From the NCBI RefSeq assembly GCF_003073045.1, contig NC_037595.1, positions 5,692,227-5,756,226 of the forward strand: a stretch of 64,000 nt of DNA. The letters run 5' to 3'. Below the pieces are notes generated by a model. It was not told the origin of the DNA and made no database searches. It saw only the letters and a program-made list of their open reading frames with translations. The first letter of the stretch is position 1. Every line of letters begins with the position of its first letter. The DNA is from Pomacea canaliculata (lineage: Eukaryota > Mollusca > Gastropoda > Architaenioglossa > Ampullariidae). This document shows, piece after piece, positions 23,401-37,700 of the stretch. The translations under genes and the position numbers were made by a program.

Positions 23401-24959
23401 CTGTTCTTATCATGATCAGTTTGTGGATTCAGCATACAAAGGAAAGAGGTAAAAGATTTTTCAATGAATGACAGCTAAAAACAGCTCAAGACTGCTTTTA
23501 TGAATGTTCAGCTTGCAAAGAAGGTGCACTCTTTGCTGCCATGCTTAACAATATGTTCAATGTTGTTGACATCCCACTTAACCTAGCAATCAAATATGGG
23601 GTCTGGATACATGAAAATGTCAACATTCTCAACAGGTTTATTGTCTATTACATGGGAAACAACAGCACCATCTTTTATTTTTTCTGAAGACTATGCTCCC
23701 CTCTTTTGTCTTATCTACATTTAATTCCAGAAAATTTGCATCACAACAATGTACAAAATTTGAAAATGCTGTGCCATGATCTTTCTTGTGTACCTTGCAA
23801 CAGGGCCAACATCATCTGAAAATTTAACTATATATCAATTCTTCTCATTACTTCTGCAGTACTATTTCTTCTTTTGATTACTGTTTGAAATTTTTATTGT
23901 GCATGCTGCAAGATACTTTGAAGGACGGTCTCAGTGTAGTGCCGGGTCATGTGGCTGAACCAGACCCATTTACACCGTTTAATTGTTACGAGAAGGGGCT
24001 TCTGGTATCGGGGCGACCATGTTCCGTACAATGTATTGGTTTTAAGCTCACATTACAAAATCTGTAATGCCACATTTAATTGTGGCAACAGCTTTATCAT
24101 TATTGCTCAGTCAAGAGTAATGGGAGTTCTTCTTTATAACAGATTAGAAAAGATCAAAGAGTTTGAAGCACCGGCACCAATCAACTCTGCCTCACTTCAC
24201 CCATGTGAGAAATTCTTTGTTGCTGGTGGAGAGGATTTCAAAATGTACAAGTTTGATTATGAAACGGGTGCTGAAATTGGTAAGTGACACAAAATCCATC
24301 TCCATGTTTGATAATAAAAGGCAGCTCAGAAATCAAAATCTTGCTATCTTGTTTGGCTTATAAAGCTTCACAAATTGTTCTGCCACTTCAGTTGACCAGT
24401 GTGATTATGTTATTACTTGTATCGTAACACTGCATAAAAAAAAACTATTGAGATTGAAAATACACATGTAAAATCACAGCTTAGTAAATTGGGGGGTGGT
24501 AGTGGTTAGGGGACAGGGCACAGCAATCATGTTTTGGCTAGCCGTAGACCTTAGCAGCCTAGCATGTAACTAGAAAATGCAATTATATGCAGTTAACTGT
24601 GGAGCTGTAAGGTTCAAAAACCCAAAACCAAACATCCATGATTGTAGAAAATGGTGCTTTTCTAAATAAGATTTTTCACAAATGTAGATTAGATGTTGGA
24701 AGCTGTTTTTGAATTATTTGCTTATTTTAGAGGATCTTGTGCTTTTGCAGAGTCTTTCAAAGGTCATTTTGGGCCCGTTCACTGTGTGCGGTTCTCTCCT
24801 GATGGCGAGTTGTACGCCAGTGGCAGTGAGGACGGTACTCTGCGTCTGTGGCAGACCACAGTCGGCAAAACCTATGGGCTCTGGAAATGCATAGTTCCTG
24901 ATGACAACAACTCATTTGATGTCCAGAACAATACCGCAGAACTCAAAGTTGAGACTTAA
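20433..24959 (+). CDS. STRAP: STRAP, WD40 serine-threonine kinase receptor-associated protein
   Basis: STRAP is a cytoplasmic/nuclear WD40 propeller that joins the SMN-Gemin (Unrip) complex and dampens TGF-beta receptor/SMAD signalling. Seven exons are 20433-20547, 21004-21139, 21660-21814, 22229-22328, 22609-22746, 24143-24279 and 24751-24959. All have GT-AG ends and all phases match, giving 990 nt and 329 aa (human 350). The start follows a purine-rich context, and the protein opens [19 protein letters not shown], near-identical to human. Further signatures are [46 protein letters not shown], and [20 protein letters not shown] followed by the last blade. The acidic C-terminal tail is about 20 residues shorter than in human and diverged. 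Intron 5 carries a LINE fragment. AATAAA at 25681 ends a ~720-nt 3' UTR. The gene looks intact. Confidence 0.97.
23205..23835 (-). mobile_element. Degraded LINE reverse-transcriptase 3' fragment in STRAP intron 5
   Basis: On the minus strand, [10 protein letters not shown] (catalytic-block-like) is followed by a [12 protein letters not shown]-like stretch, then a C-terminal run [18 protein letters not shown] followed by [15 protein letters not shown] and [16 protein letters not shown]. This order is the 3' part of a non-LTR reverse transcriptase of the same family as the copy at 1.5-2.25 kb. Frames are broken, so the copy is dead. It sits antisense to STRAP. Confidence 0.75.
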
Positions 24960-25700
24960 CCTGAGTTTTGCTACTATGCTACTTGGAACGGCTTGTATGA
25001 CATCTAGCAAAGGTTTCATCAGACTCAGAAGAAAGTCCTGTCGAGACAGAGGTGGCTCTCAGGTTTATTCAAACCGTAACCCGAAGAGAGAGATGACAGC
25101 GTTCAGCCAGTTTTGATGGTGTCCCTAACATGGAGGCTACATTGTTGGCAGTCAGTTTTGATGTTAAATGCATTGCAATTGGCATTATTGAGTGAAGAGT
25201 TTCATTACCTGACACAGGCTGCAGAAGAAAAGTTACAAAAATGACTGAATTTTTGCAAACATAAAAAATATTTTTTAATCTTTAAAGTCCTTTTTTATTA
25301 GCTGTTTATAGTTGTCATTGATTAGTTTCTGTTTATGTAAGAATGACAAATGTACCATAGGCACATAGACTGTTTCCATATTTCTGGATTTACAGCAGTC
25401 AGCTCCCTCCCTGCTCTGCCAAAAAAATAGTCTTGGGGTTAGCAGCTTTTGTTACTCAATTTTAGTGGGAGGCGAGGTGAATCTGTTGGAAGATAACTGC
25501 AACACTATAATTTCTCTTCTACAAGGCTACATCATTAAGTTTGATCTTTTTATCCTCAGTAGTTGTCCCTCTTGTATCCTCACTGATTCACAATGTCAAA
25601 AGGTTTACAGAATACAAAATAAAAGGAGGGAACATAGTTCAGACTTATATATAATCAAACAGCTGCTGTAAACCATAGGCAATAAAATTTGGGCTTGGAG
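24960..25700 (+). other. STRAP 3' UTR
   Basis: This is sequence after the STRAP stop without further coding signal. AATAAA occurs at about 25618 and again at 25681-25686, and the latter probably ends the transcript near 25.70 kb. Confidence 0.6.
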
Positions 25701-25929
25701 TCATCCTGTTTGGAATTCTTTATTACTACTGATCATCAGTCTCTGGTTATAAGTATTGTCACTGATGAACAAGATCGGAATTGCTCATGAGACTTGTAGT
25801 GTGGTCTGTTCAGAGCATGTTGTCCAAAAATAGCTGGTGACAATAATTCTATAACACGTGTAATGAAGTATCATCCGTGTTCAATCACAAGGAACAAACC
25901 AGCACATGAAACACTTGCAGAGTAGTACA

Positions 25930-28900
25930 CGAAACATTAGTAAAATATTTATTCTGTATTAAAAACCAGAAAAGGTACCCATTACATAGAAGTGAAATCT
26001 TTGCAAATGGAATGAACCAGTCAGGGATGCCATACCTAAGTATCAAAGGATGGACCCCGCTTACCTGTCTTCATGAGCAAGCATGCAGGCGAAAATCTCT
26101 CAAAAACCTTACACACATGCAAACTGCTTGTCATTACCAATAACATTTAAGATGAATGAATAAAAGGAGTGAACATTCTGTGTAAGACAAGAACCATTCT
26201 CACATATCAGTATTTACACCTTATATTTTTTTTGTCATTAATTGCAAAATAATGCTAATGTTTGCCTTAGCCTTACAGGTAAGTAGAAGTTTTGCACTGG
26301 TGCAACAGCTGCAGTATTCAAGTTTGATAAGAAAGGCCTGCAACAAAGATGCTTGCAGTGGAATAAAAGTTGATGTTTTCTTTGAATAAATATTACATTG
26401 ATCATCAAGGCAGCAGTAGCAGCAACTAATATTTTACTGATTTCATTTTTAGACATACAAATGATGCACAAATATCTTTAAAAAAAACTTAAAATTTGCA
26501 TAGATGTGACAAAATGACTTTTTCCACTGCAAAAACAGAAATGCCAAAAAACTGCATTTTTACCACCAGAAAAATGCTAATAAAAATAGTCTTGTAACTC
26601 GTGTGAACAATTTTTGTAAAACTTTATACCCCATTCAAACATCATCTGTCCCCAGATTATTCCCAGAACAGAATAAAAGGTACAGGTGCAGCTTACATTA
26701 ATAACCCCACATACACAAAACGATACACATTTTACAATGAAACGTGGATCTCGCATCAGAGGATAATGAAGAATACTGATATGCCATAACATGAATACAG
26801 AGCAGGCTGTTTACTTTTAGTTAAGAATATTTGACATCCAGATAAGTCATTGGCAAAAATACCTAACTCACAGTGCATAAAGATTAACATACCTTCGTAA
26901 ATGCAAATTTGTGTATGCAAGAGTGATGAATATTTGTGCATATCAAAATATGCATGGCTATTAAATGTTTTACAATCAAGAAAATGTTCTGCAATAGTTT
27001 TGAAGTGGTGTCTCTTCCAGGAGATCATGACTTTTCATATTCTCACAAAGATCTATAAACCATGATCACACAAATGCTTTTGGTGTCTAAAATGCAATGC
27101 ATGAAAACAGCCTTATCTTTTATTCTTGTAATATTAAAGCAAGATTTTAATAGGCTTTAAAATTAACAATCCCTATCTTCACAAAAGGACTATGTGCCAA
27201 GTATTAAGTGTTAAGTATCAAGATGATTATTTAGAATTGTTAATATGTAAGTACACAAAAGTATGCAATGGAAATATACATATATGTACACAAACATGCA
27301 CACACACATACAATATACACATATATGCTATAATGCAGACGTAATCACAGATAGCTTCCTGGCTTTGTGAATGAAGAAACATTTCATTCATGCAGAGTGA
27401 CATAGTCATCTCTAGTAATCCTCCATCTGACAGGTGAATCAGCTTGCTTGTTCCTGAATGAAAGTCAGTCATCTGAAATCCCATAAGGGTGTTTGTGCAG
27501 TCTGTAATTATGAAAGTGATTTCCATCCAAGAATTGTTGACAACACATTTTCAACCTGGTTCACCTTGTGAAAAAGCAGTTGAACAAATTACTGCATTAG
27601 CCTGCTAGAACTGATGAAGAGGAACAGAGCAAGTACTGAAAGCTAATTTACATCTTGGAAACATTTGTTCCAAATCCAAAATCTACTTTTAACTTTGCCC
27701 TCTGTGGGTTTACAAGCATTTAGCGTTACTTTTACAAGACTTTGTGGTTCACCAGAAACTGCTCTACACCAATGCTGTAGAGTTGACTAGGGCGCCCATG
27801 CAGTCTACTTGGGAAAAAAAAATGTGAATTTCTTTATGAAAATAATAAATAAACAGAAACTACTCAATTATATGCTTCACTTTAAATGGAACATGCTTTT
27901 GAAGCTGAGCTGTTTGGGGACAATAGCCCCTGGCTACTGCATCACTGGGGTTTTTTTTTTTTTTCTTTTTTCAAACTTAACAAGTACTATTTGCCAGAAA
28001 ATTGTATCAATAATTTGACTGCAGCCAGAAAGTAGAGCAGCTCTCAGTTTTATATGCTGAACACTTTCGGTACAAAGTGTTTGATTATTTAACATTAATA
28101 ATTGCACTTGCTTCAATTTGAGACATAAATACAACAGTCAGATATGTAAGATTCAATGTCTATATAACTGCACTTCAATTCATGAAGATAAATTCATAAA
28201 CACAATTAATTAGATGTATATAAGGCTGAACAAGAGGATCATACAGAAGGAACACTCATCAATAGTTTCACTGGTCTAATATATACATAATGTCTGCTCT
28301 GTACTATGGGATTATAAAAGCTATACTGTGATTTGTGCACAGATTAAAATACCTATTATCCAAAGCTAAGTTCCCCCACCCACAAACACCCTCCATTTCT
28401 TTTAATTTTTGCATATTTTTTCCCAATGTTATCAGTGACTGACACAAACAGCAGTAACATCAGGACAGTTAATGTCCGACACAGAAGCTCTACTTTCTAA
28501 ATATTCTCTTCTGAATAAGTAAGATACAAATACACAACATCCAAAAATGAAAGGCAAGTGAACAAGTTGGTAAATATTATGACCAAGCTATGAAAGTGAT
28601 GTGGTTTGTAATTTAAACATGAGCAGTATCAATATCATCTCTCTCACTGTCGCATTCAGAACATCCTCCACCAACTGCTGTATCTCCATTCCCACAAGCA
28701 TATAAAATCCTATCCCTACTGCAGCATTATTCTCAAATACGATTATGAAGAGGGGAACAAAATGTTGTGCATTTACCCAACATCCTTTCACAATACTCCA
28801 TCACCATTCTGCTACTCCCCAACATTCAACTCTTGTGCTAACTCATTATCTACTGAATATTACCAAATGATATGTGGATTTTTCGTATGGGCGAGTTAAA

Positions 28901-31793
28901 ATTCATTATGTAATGCAGCTGGTAGGAAATTTGGATATCATCATACCAAGAAACTGCAAAATGACTGAAGAGAGAACATCCTGATGTAAGATATAGAGCA
29001 AATCTTGCAACAATAAAGTTGCACTGCATCCTAAAACCAAGAAAGCACAGGACAAATTGTTTCAGAAAAAAAACAACAACAGGGCAAACACTGCAGAAGA
29101 CAGCTGGAAAATCCTGAAATTGTTGATCAGAAGTCCACGACTATGTGATATCTGAATTCTCTCTCCCACTCACACACACACCAGCATAGTGAAAGGCCAA
29201 TCAAGACACAAATCATAAACACGAAATATAAAAAAAATTACTGACAGAGGCACACCTGGTAATTTGTCTTTTGAAAGACAATGAAATACTAACAAAAAAA
29301 CTGGATGTCTTTAAATTTGTGCTTCTCATTAATAACATTATGATGCTCCAAATAAAACTTCACTTGGGCAACCAAGCAAACAGTTAATGCAGCAAAAAAT
29401 GCTGTAACTGCAAAGATAACAGTGCAATATATCTGTGTTAAGTAGAAGCGCATTTTACACTTTATTCTGTAAGACAATAGTAAATTTATTCCAGAGCTGA
29501 GAAAGTTCTGTTAATTCTAAAGTACACTAAGTTTTTCTTTTCCAGCCCCTTCCAATTTGTGGGAAAGAAGACCACCAACATTATACAATACAGATGCTTG
29601 TTGTTTGATGAACATGTATCTAAACAATGGAACACAACAGCACAGCAATAAAATGCCTGCATTGCTATTACATTCCCTGTTAGCAATACTGTCAAATCTG
29701 ATACAGAACACAATATGAATATTTGCACTGCTGGCAAGATTTTGTTTTAAAAACACATTTTTATCATCATCAATAAATCACAAAGCAATAAGTGTACAAG
29801 ATAAAAAGTTTGTAAATGCATATACACAAGTAAACATACATACCCATGTCAGGACTAAACCCCATGGCATACCTCTCTCATGCATGTACACACACAGGCA
29901 TTAAAACAGTAATAGAAGCACAGAAAAACAAATTCCATCATTTCAATCAATAAATTATATAGTAAAATCATTGAAGTAAGCAAAACATTGAAGTAAAATT
30001 TGGAAAAAGCGGAGCATCAAGCAGCAGTAGGAGATGTAGTTAACATAGGATGATTCATAGTTTAATTAAGAAACAGTGGTCTTCATTTTCACTTAGACAT
30101 GCATATGATAATTGGCAGGATCAAACAGAATGCTCTCAATCCAAATACACCAACAACGCACCTGCCACTGCCAACAGGCAGTGACTTGTGCTTTAGTGGA
30201 ATCAAGATCTTGTTAGTTTGTTACCATCCGAACCACTGCTGGCATTCAGTTCTGCACGGAGAGCGAGCGAGCAATGGGTGGCATATGTTTAATACAAAGA
30301 TATTTGTACAATAAACTTCAGTCACCAAACTTCTGTAAGTTTTCCTTAAAACAGGTATGTGAAATGTTTTGCCAAATCTATAATTATTAAGTTGACTTTA
30401 GCTGATAGTTGAAACATACACTTCACTTGCTATTGGCTTGATTGCATTTGTCAACAGTTTATGGGGTTTGATGACCTAACACACCAACCATTGAAAGTTG
30501 GTGTCTAAAGTGGTGAAAACTGAAGAATTCACCATCTAAAGAGGGTTTCTATATTTTAATTACTGAATCTAGACCTAAGCTACTGTTGTCATATGACCTT
30601 TGGTCACTCCTTGTTAACACAAAAGCAATCAGAAGTTTGCAGTAAATAACCCAGGTCCAGTGTTAATACTTTTTATGACAACATTCTTCCTAATATGGCT
30701 AATTTTAGATTTTTTATAGAAATAATTTAAAAAGAATTTGCTTACATACCACCATACTTAACATTACAAATCTGTTAGTATCATGTTTCTCACAAGGAAA
30801 TGTACGATTAAAATTACAGAGAAAGAACCATCTTGAATAATAAAATAATGAATATGCATGGGACAAACTAATTCATTAAATAAACTAGACCCATTCATTC
30901 ACTGACCTGATACATCCTCATGCCATACTGTATCATTTTAGATACAGTTCTGGCCTTTTCTTGCAACGCCATGAAAATATGCCAGGAGATGAAAATACCA
31001 TTAAAAAAAAGTATGGACAAGCTTTCTTCTGGACAGCCAGCCCACTTCTTTAAAGACATCTTGGGATAAATTGCTTGTGTAGCAGTCAGCTAGTATATTT
31101 CTTCAGTATGCTGATCATGTTAAAAACTGAACCATTAAAAAAAAAAAAAAATACAAGCATAAAATGCAGTTTTTGGATATTGTTCAGCAAAGTCTATTTC
31201 TTTATTTTAAGAACAGTGTTATTTAAATATAGCCCTTCATCATATTTTTTCTCAAGAGCCTCAAGAATAACCATCATATTTTCTGGACCCTGTTTCAAAA
31301 TAAAAACAGAGAATGAAAGATCCATCATGGATATAATTCATGCAATGCCATTCATATTACAGACCTTATTTTACATAGCTGTCATCAGTGTGTAAAAACA
31401 TCCAGTTAAAAAAAAAAAAACACACTTCACACAAAATGTTCATAATCATTATGTCCCCATGAGGGAAAAAACTATGAATGCTGTCAACAGCAGCTAACAT
31501 AAATTTGTGCTGAAATGTATACCATATTTATTGTAGTGAACTTAATGAAACTGAAAAGTTTTAGTTTTCCAAATAATAGTGTGTCCAGCGCTCATCAGCT
31601 TAGCAATCATGGCAACAAAGATAATAGTATGTAACAAATCATATCATTTCATCCATCACTTTCATTCTCCCACCCTTTGTCAAACAGTAAAACAGAAATT
31701 AACCATTTTTCACTTGGCTTCAGTGCTCAATGAATTTAAAAGAAGGAGTGAAACTAACATTCCTTTCAACAAGAGGTCTGGTAGCTGCAGTTT
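25930..31793 (-). other. Probable long ADAM10 3' UTR
   Basis: From the ADAM10 stop (31796-31794) down to about 25.9 kb there is 5.8 kb of AT-rich sequence with no exon, repeat gene or open frame of note on either strand. A minus-strand AATAAA lies at 25953-25948, about 260 bp from the STRAP poly(A) signal, so the two genes would converge tail to tail. Some of the stretch could be intergenic if an earlier signal is used. No transcript evidence is available. Confidence 0.45.
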
Positions 31794-34700
31794 CTATTGA
31801 CGGCTCCCATGGCTAGAAGAGATCCGATCATAATGATTCTGGGTTCCGTAGCCAGTGGACATACGATCATACGGGTTCTGTCTTCCGTGTGGTCCGTAGT
31901 GGGCCATGTCTACATTTGTGTGGTAAGCGGGTGGACCCTCCTGCAAAAATGAAAAAACAAAAGGGAATAAATATAAATAATGTCTATAATACTGTCTGAA
32001 GAAGAAAGGATGATAAATATTAAACAATTTTATTGGAGTTCAATCTAAGGGTTTGATTAGCAGCAAATTAAACCATTATAATGTTACAGATACACAATTT
32101 TTTCTAACATTTAGTACTTTGTCATATCTGTGTACAGCAGAGTTTCTATGGGTGTTTTTAAGTGCCTCTGTTAAATGGTGATGACACTATATATAATTAT
32201 ATATTATAATTACTGTAACACTTTGGCTGGATATACACTAAAACTAAATATGTCATTTATATAAACATATTTAAAAATGATTCTACTGCACAAATTTTAA
32301 ACTTATTAGCAAGCAGCAAAACTGTTTGGCCATCATGTTGTTTTTATATCAGTGGAGATAGATACAAAGATACTAGAACCTCCTTAATGTCTATAAAACA
32401 TATAAAACTGAGAAATGTTTACTGAAAGTGACAAAATGACCTAAATAACTGTGTCTTTGTTTTCATAAAATACCTAGCTAAGCAATATCTAAGTAAAGCT
32501 GCTATCACTGACTGTTCTCCTGCGTTTTGGTGCCATATAATTTTTTCCTCTATCATCTCTTTTACTTCACATCCAGTGACACAGTATCATTGAACAAAAA
32601 GGCATACATAAAAAAACAGAGAAAAATAACTGAATATCAAACCACAACACAATATTCAGTCTTTAATGACATGCTGTCTTATCCCCTTATTCCATGACAA
32701 CACTGCATTTCCTTGCCATTTCTACAAAATGACTTTTTTCAAAGGCTAACCAAAGAAAAACATGCAGCTAAGCTCAAGGCTGCTAGCATGTTAATCAAAC
32801 GTAGCAATAATACAAAAAAAAATTGGGTTTTTTGAAAAAAGCACATCTGCATGGATCTAACTTCTATCTACCGACCACAGAAAGCTACAGCCTTTGTGAG
32901 AGCTGTGAGCATATGACAATGAGGTGTTGCCATATCATACTTTTGAGATCTCAGAGAAAATAAGTTTCTGATTTTTTTTCCAAAACTCAGGACAGAAATT
33001 CGCGTTCAAATGTTCTTATCTCATGAATGAAATTTTTTTTTATCCGATATGCAGAATTAGTATCTCATAATAAACATTAAGTTTACTCCTTTGAAAATCA
33101 TTTTGAGCTCCAGTTAGCCTTTTTTAAAAAAGTCTTTTTTTACCAAACAATACAAAAACAAAACAATAAAGCAAACATGCAGTGATACAATTTCCTGACT
33201 TTTTTTTAAGTCAACAATCAGTATTTTATGATAAATTAAGTCCACTCCTCAGAAAATAATTTTGGGATCCAGTGAACCTTCAAAAAAAATTTTTCATAAG
33301 CCCATTAAAAAATGAAAAAAGCAAACATTTAACTCAGTGATACAATTCTCAGACATGCTCTATCTTATTCACAATATTTGCACTGCATGTACTCTAGGCA
33401 CACTGCATGACTGTGCAAGACCAACATCCCACCAAGTCATAAAGCAAGTATGAGACTGGGATATCCTCAGGGACCATATCAACCACAAGAGAAAAATAAT
33501 CACCTCTCTACTGCCATGGCTGCTACAACAAATTTGAAAACATGCACAAGTTTAGCAACAGATAGGCTCAATATAATTGTTTTTGGAAGTAATATGGGCA
33601 TGACAGCTTTATTCAGGTAAAATGAATAATCTTTGAAGATTTATATTTTAATTTTATACAGTGATACCCAGTCAAAAATATCTTGCTTTCATTATAGTCT
33701 GGCTAGATGGTTGTGTGTGGTATAGATTTCTAGTCAGTTTCTCAGCATCAGACTACTTTACAGTTAGCATAGTAATGTGCAGTTCATTGGCACATACAGG
33801 TCATTAACAGTGTTGGGGTAAGGGCCAACCAGCAGAACTAAAATTCACACTCCCTTATGTTTTTGATGTTTTCGTTTTCTGGAGGGTTAAGAGGGTGGGG
33901 GTTACAGGTACCACAGAAAACAAGTACATGAATTTTTATTACAAGACATAAAAATTTATTATTATTATGTTCTCCAACCAATTTTTTCACTGTCAGCTAC
34001 TTAGAATTTTCTCTATGGTTACATGGCCAAACCAGAAAATTCTGAGTCATTTTAATGTTGCCAAAAGATTTCTTCAGGGCCCACCAGGCTCCATACAAAG
34101 TCGCTGATTTTGTGTTCAAAACAGTTTCTGCGGGTATTTGATCTTAATCTGTCTCAGTCAAAAGGCAGAACTATGAGGTACACATTTACTTGGAAGCAAA
34201 ACTATTGGCCCTCAGATACTGTATCCTGTTCAACCTGGCAATTACCACTTTGTAAAGTGCATACACAAACCCACAAAAAAAAGTGATTACAAAAACTGGA
34301 AGCTCTTAATGTGAAACTTTTCAATGGTAAAATGGAATTGTGCTTAAACTATTGAAATTAAATATTAACCAGCATATATAACCAGCAACACACTGAGATC
34401 ATAGATAATGAAACATACATGAATGTATAGAGTGTATACAAGGGACAAGAACTAAGTTTTAGAAGGCCAGGAAGGTATTCAAGGCAGCACATTCAGATCC
34501 AGGACACGGAATATGATAGCCTCAAGCATACAACCTTTAAAAAAATGCTTTAAAAAATGTGGTAGGATAAATATTATGGAAATTCATTAGGCTGGACTGA
34601 GTTTCTTGTTGAGGGTTAAGAAAATCTCTTTAAAAATATTATTTATATGAATTTATTTGATTAATGCATTATTTTTTTCATGTTTTTGTGAAGCTTAGGT

Positions 34701-37700
34701 TTTTTTCTGATACTCAGAGCTGAGACAAAATTCCAAATAGTTTATCAGTGCAGTAGATGACATTAAGGTAGTTTGATAATTACATATTTAAGGTAGTTTT
34801 CTTCTATTGTCTTATTTCCAAAAGTCTTCAAAAGTAGTAAAGTTTATTTTAAAACTCAATGATGATAAGAGTCAAAATGATTTGATGCTGCTGGCCATCA
34901 CAAAACATCTGACTTCTGCTCTATGTACAAAAAAAAGTTATCACAATAATACTTGAGGAAAAGGATGATTTTGTGCTTTGGAGTACATTTGAAAAAAAAA
35001 TGAGCAGGATGAAGCAAGCAGTCATATCTCTTAACTAAGCTGGTGAGAAAAGATATCCATGAAGCTTGAATGCCATAAACAAAAAGCCAGATAGCACAAA
35101 ACACATTGCTCGAGAAACATAGTATTTACAGTACATTTGATTTTCAAGTCAGAGAACAAATGAAAACAAAAATCATCCATTTAGCACTATTCAGCTTTGA
35201 TTTCCTGGCTGTCTTTGATGACTGTAAACAGGGAAGCTAACTCTTAGAAATGTACAAATGGCTATTTTTCTATCATGTGTCCCAGAGTTCAGGTACTTGG
35301 AGTATTCTCATAGTGTGGTGTTTGATCTTCACCACCACAGGTAGATCCTGGGTTCAGATTTCACCTTGGGTTCATGCACTACTCTCTCGATGTGATTGGT
35401 TAGGAGTTTCTTGGGGTTCTCTGAATTTCCCTCCCTTTACCACACCTTCCTCCCCTGAGTGCTAAATCACCAGTAGGTGAACACTTACCAACCAAGTACC
35501 AAGCAGCAGGTACTCAGGTACACTGATTCAACACCGAAATCTGAAGCTGAGTACCTGTACTTTCACCTTATCGAATCTTGCCTGCTAAGTACCCCTTCGT
35601 CTTGGTAAATAAACACTGTATGAGAGGAAACCCTCTTTTTTCGTAGGGGTGGCAAGGAGACAGGAGCAAGAAAAGGTAAGACTGCAGAAATTTACTTTAT
35701 GTTGCAAAGAAAACACTATGATTTATGTTTAAGTATTTGTTTACTTGTAACTAATACACAGGAGTAATCTAGTCATGCTCATCTACTATGCAAAGCAAAA
35801 TGAAGATGGCAGCTACATCTAACAGCAGCCTGTAAGCCACTAATGACATATGTTAAAAAGGAAATATGAAAGAGTTTCTAATTTATCTTGTTGTTTGAAA
35901 GAAAAGTAATTCCACCGAGAAGAGATTTTTCACTAAAAGATGATAAGGATGATGTAGTGGGGAGGAAAACAGAGTACCCAGAGAAAACTTTCCAACAGCC
36001 ACCCCTGTAAACAGGCATCACATACACAGTGTCCCAAGATGAGATCTCAACACCAGACCCATTAGGTATCACTGCAGCGATGACAAGTTAATATTTTAAC
36101 ACGACTGGTTGCCCCCATGTTAACCTTCCCTAAGCAGGTAAGATGATAAAGTTCACAAGGATCTGGGTGTGTGGTGTGCAAAGACTAAATGTAACAACTA
36201 TTTAAAAAAAGAAATTCTTACAAGTCAATCTTTATATAGAAATTTTACAAGGCCAGCTAGCATTTGATTACTAATCAGAAATGTTTCTTACAAACATCAG
36301 TCCCAAATAACACAAGCTCCAGCATTAGAATTTCACAAGTATACTAAAAGGGAAAAACTAAATGCCAGCAGGGCAAAAATATGTTTGTGTTTTGGGGTTT
36401 TAAAAAAAAAATTAATAAAGCTGTAAGCAAAAACTTTTACTTACAAGGTGGAGTGAAAATTTTAATCAAAATTTAGATTTACTCCCCTTTGGTATCATCA
36501 GAGACAAACCATGGGAAACCATGTGAAATTAGCTGTAAACGAGCATTTTAACAAACCATATTGATAGTTTTGAACGAGCAACAGAAGTTTCACTTTCATG
36601 CAGTAAACTACTGCGCTACACAGATAACATATTAAAAGCAGGTTCTTTTATTATTGGGTGGGTGGCGGGGAGAAAATATTTTCACCCCTTTAAACTCCAA
36701 AGCACATTTAACACAAAATAAACTGGAACATGCACAACTTTACCTGTCCTAGATATTTGCCCAGGGCAAAAACATACAAAACATAAGGAAAATTAGCACA
36801 TGACATTTAAGGTTTGAAAACTACAATAATCTTAAAGTTAATGCTAAGCAAATGAAATAAAAATAACATTTTTTTACTTTATTTTTTGTGGCTTTTATAT
36901 TAATTTTTAATCTCAAGTTATCATAAAAAATTTTGCATTTTACTGTATTGTGAATGATGAATAAGAACTTAATGCTCTAGATACCTGGGGATGGCTCGAC
37001 TGTTTGGCATTCCCTCGTGCATTGCCCTGTGCTCGGGCTCTCTGCTCACGTGAAGGCTTGTATTTTGGGTCCTCACTTGGTGTGTTGTAACCAAATAACT
37101 TGATAAAGCCTCCCATGAAGACCACAAGCCCCACACACATCAAAAGTACTGCCCACCAATATTCCTGCAATTATACAACATATAATCCTAGACCATAAGC
37201 TGTGTACTCTCTACGGAGATGATGATGATGGAATAACGGAGATGAAAAGCAGAGCTTCCATCTAGTTGTTATTCAATTTGCTGATGGTCATCAAAGAAAT
37301 CACGTCTGTGATATAGCATTCCAGTCTTTTGATAGTGTTGCTAATGTCAGAGTTGCAGCATGAGGCATACAGCAGTGCATCATCAGCAAATAATTAGCTA
37401 CAAATGGTATACTCTGTTACTGCTGTTACATCTATGTTACATCTGTACACTATGTTACAGCTTAGGGTTCTGAGGGCTGATCTATTAACATGAGAAGCAT
37501 ATAGATATTATAAATTACACATCACACTTTTCAACAACAAAATAATGATAATAATAAAGTTTCAACAAAAAACAATTATAATGATAATAATAAAGGCAAC
37601 CAAATGATTCAGGATAGACTGAATTAATTTTTTAGATGTTTTATGGGAAAATCTGTCTGAAATGTACACTTGAATGACTCTCTTGTCTGCTGATGGCATA

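Noticed and set aside
23885-24142. An extra STRAP exon just before exon 6
   Set aside because: An open frame runs up to the exon 6 acceptor, but the acceptor at 24142 gives the correct phase and protein. The extension has no counterpart in STRAP proteins.
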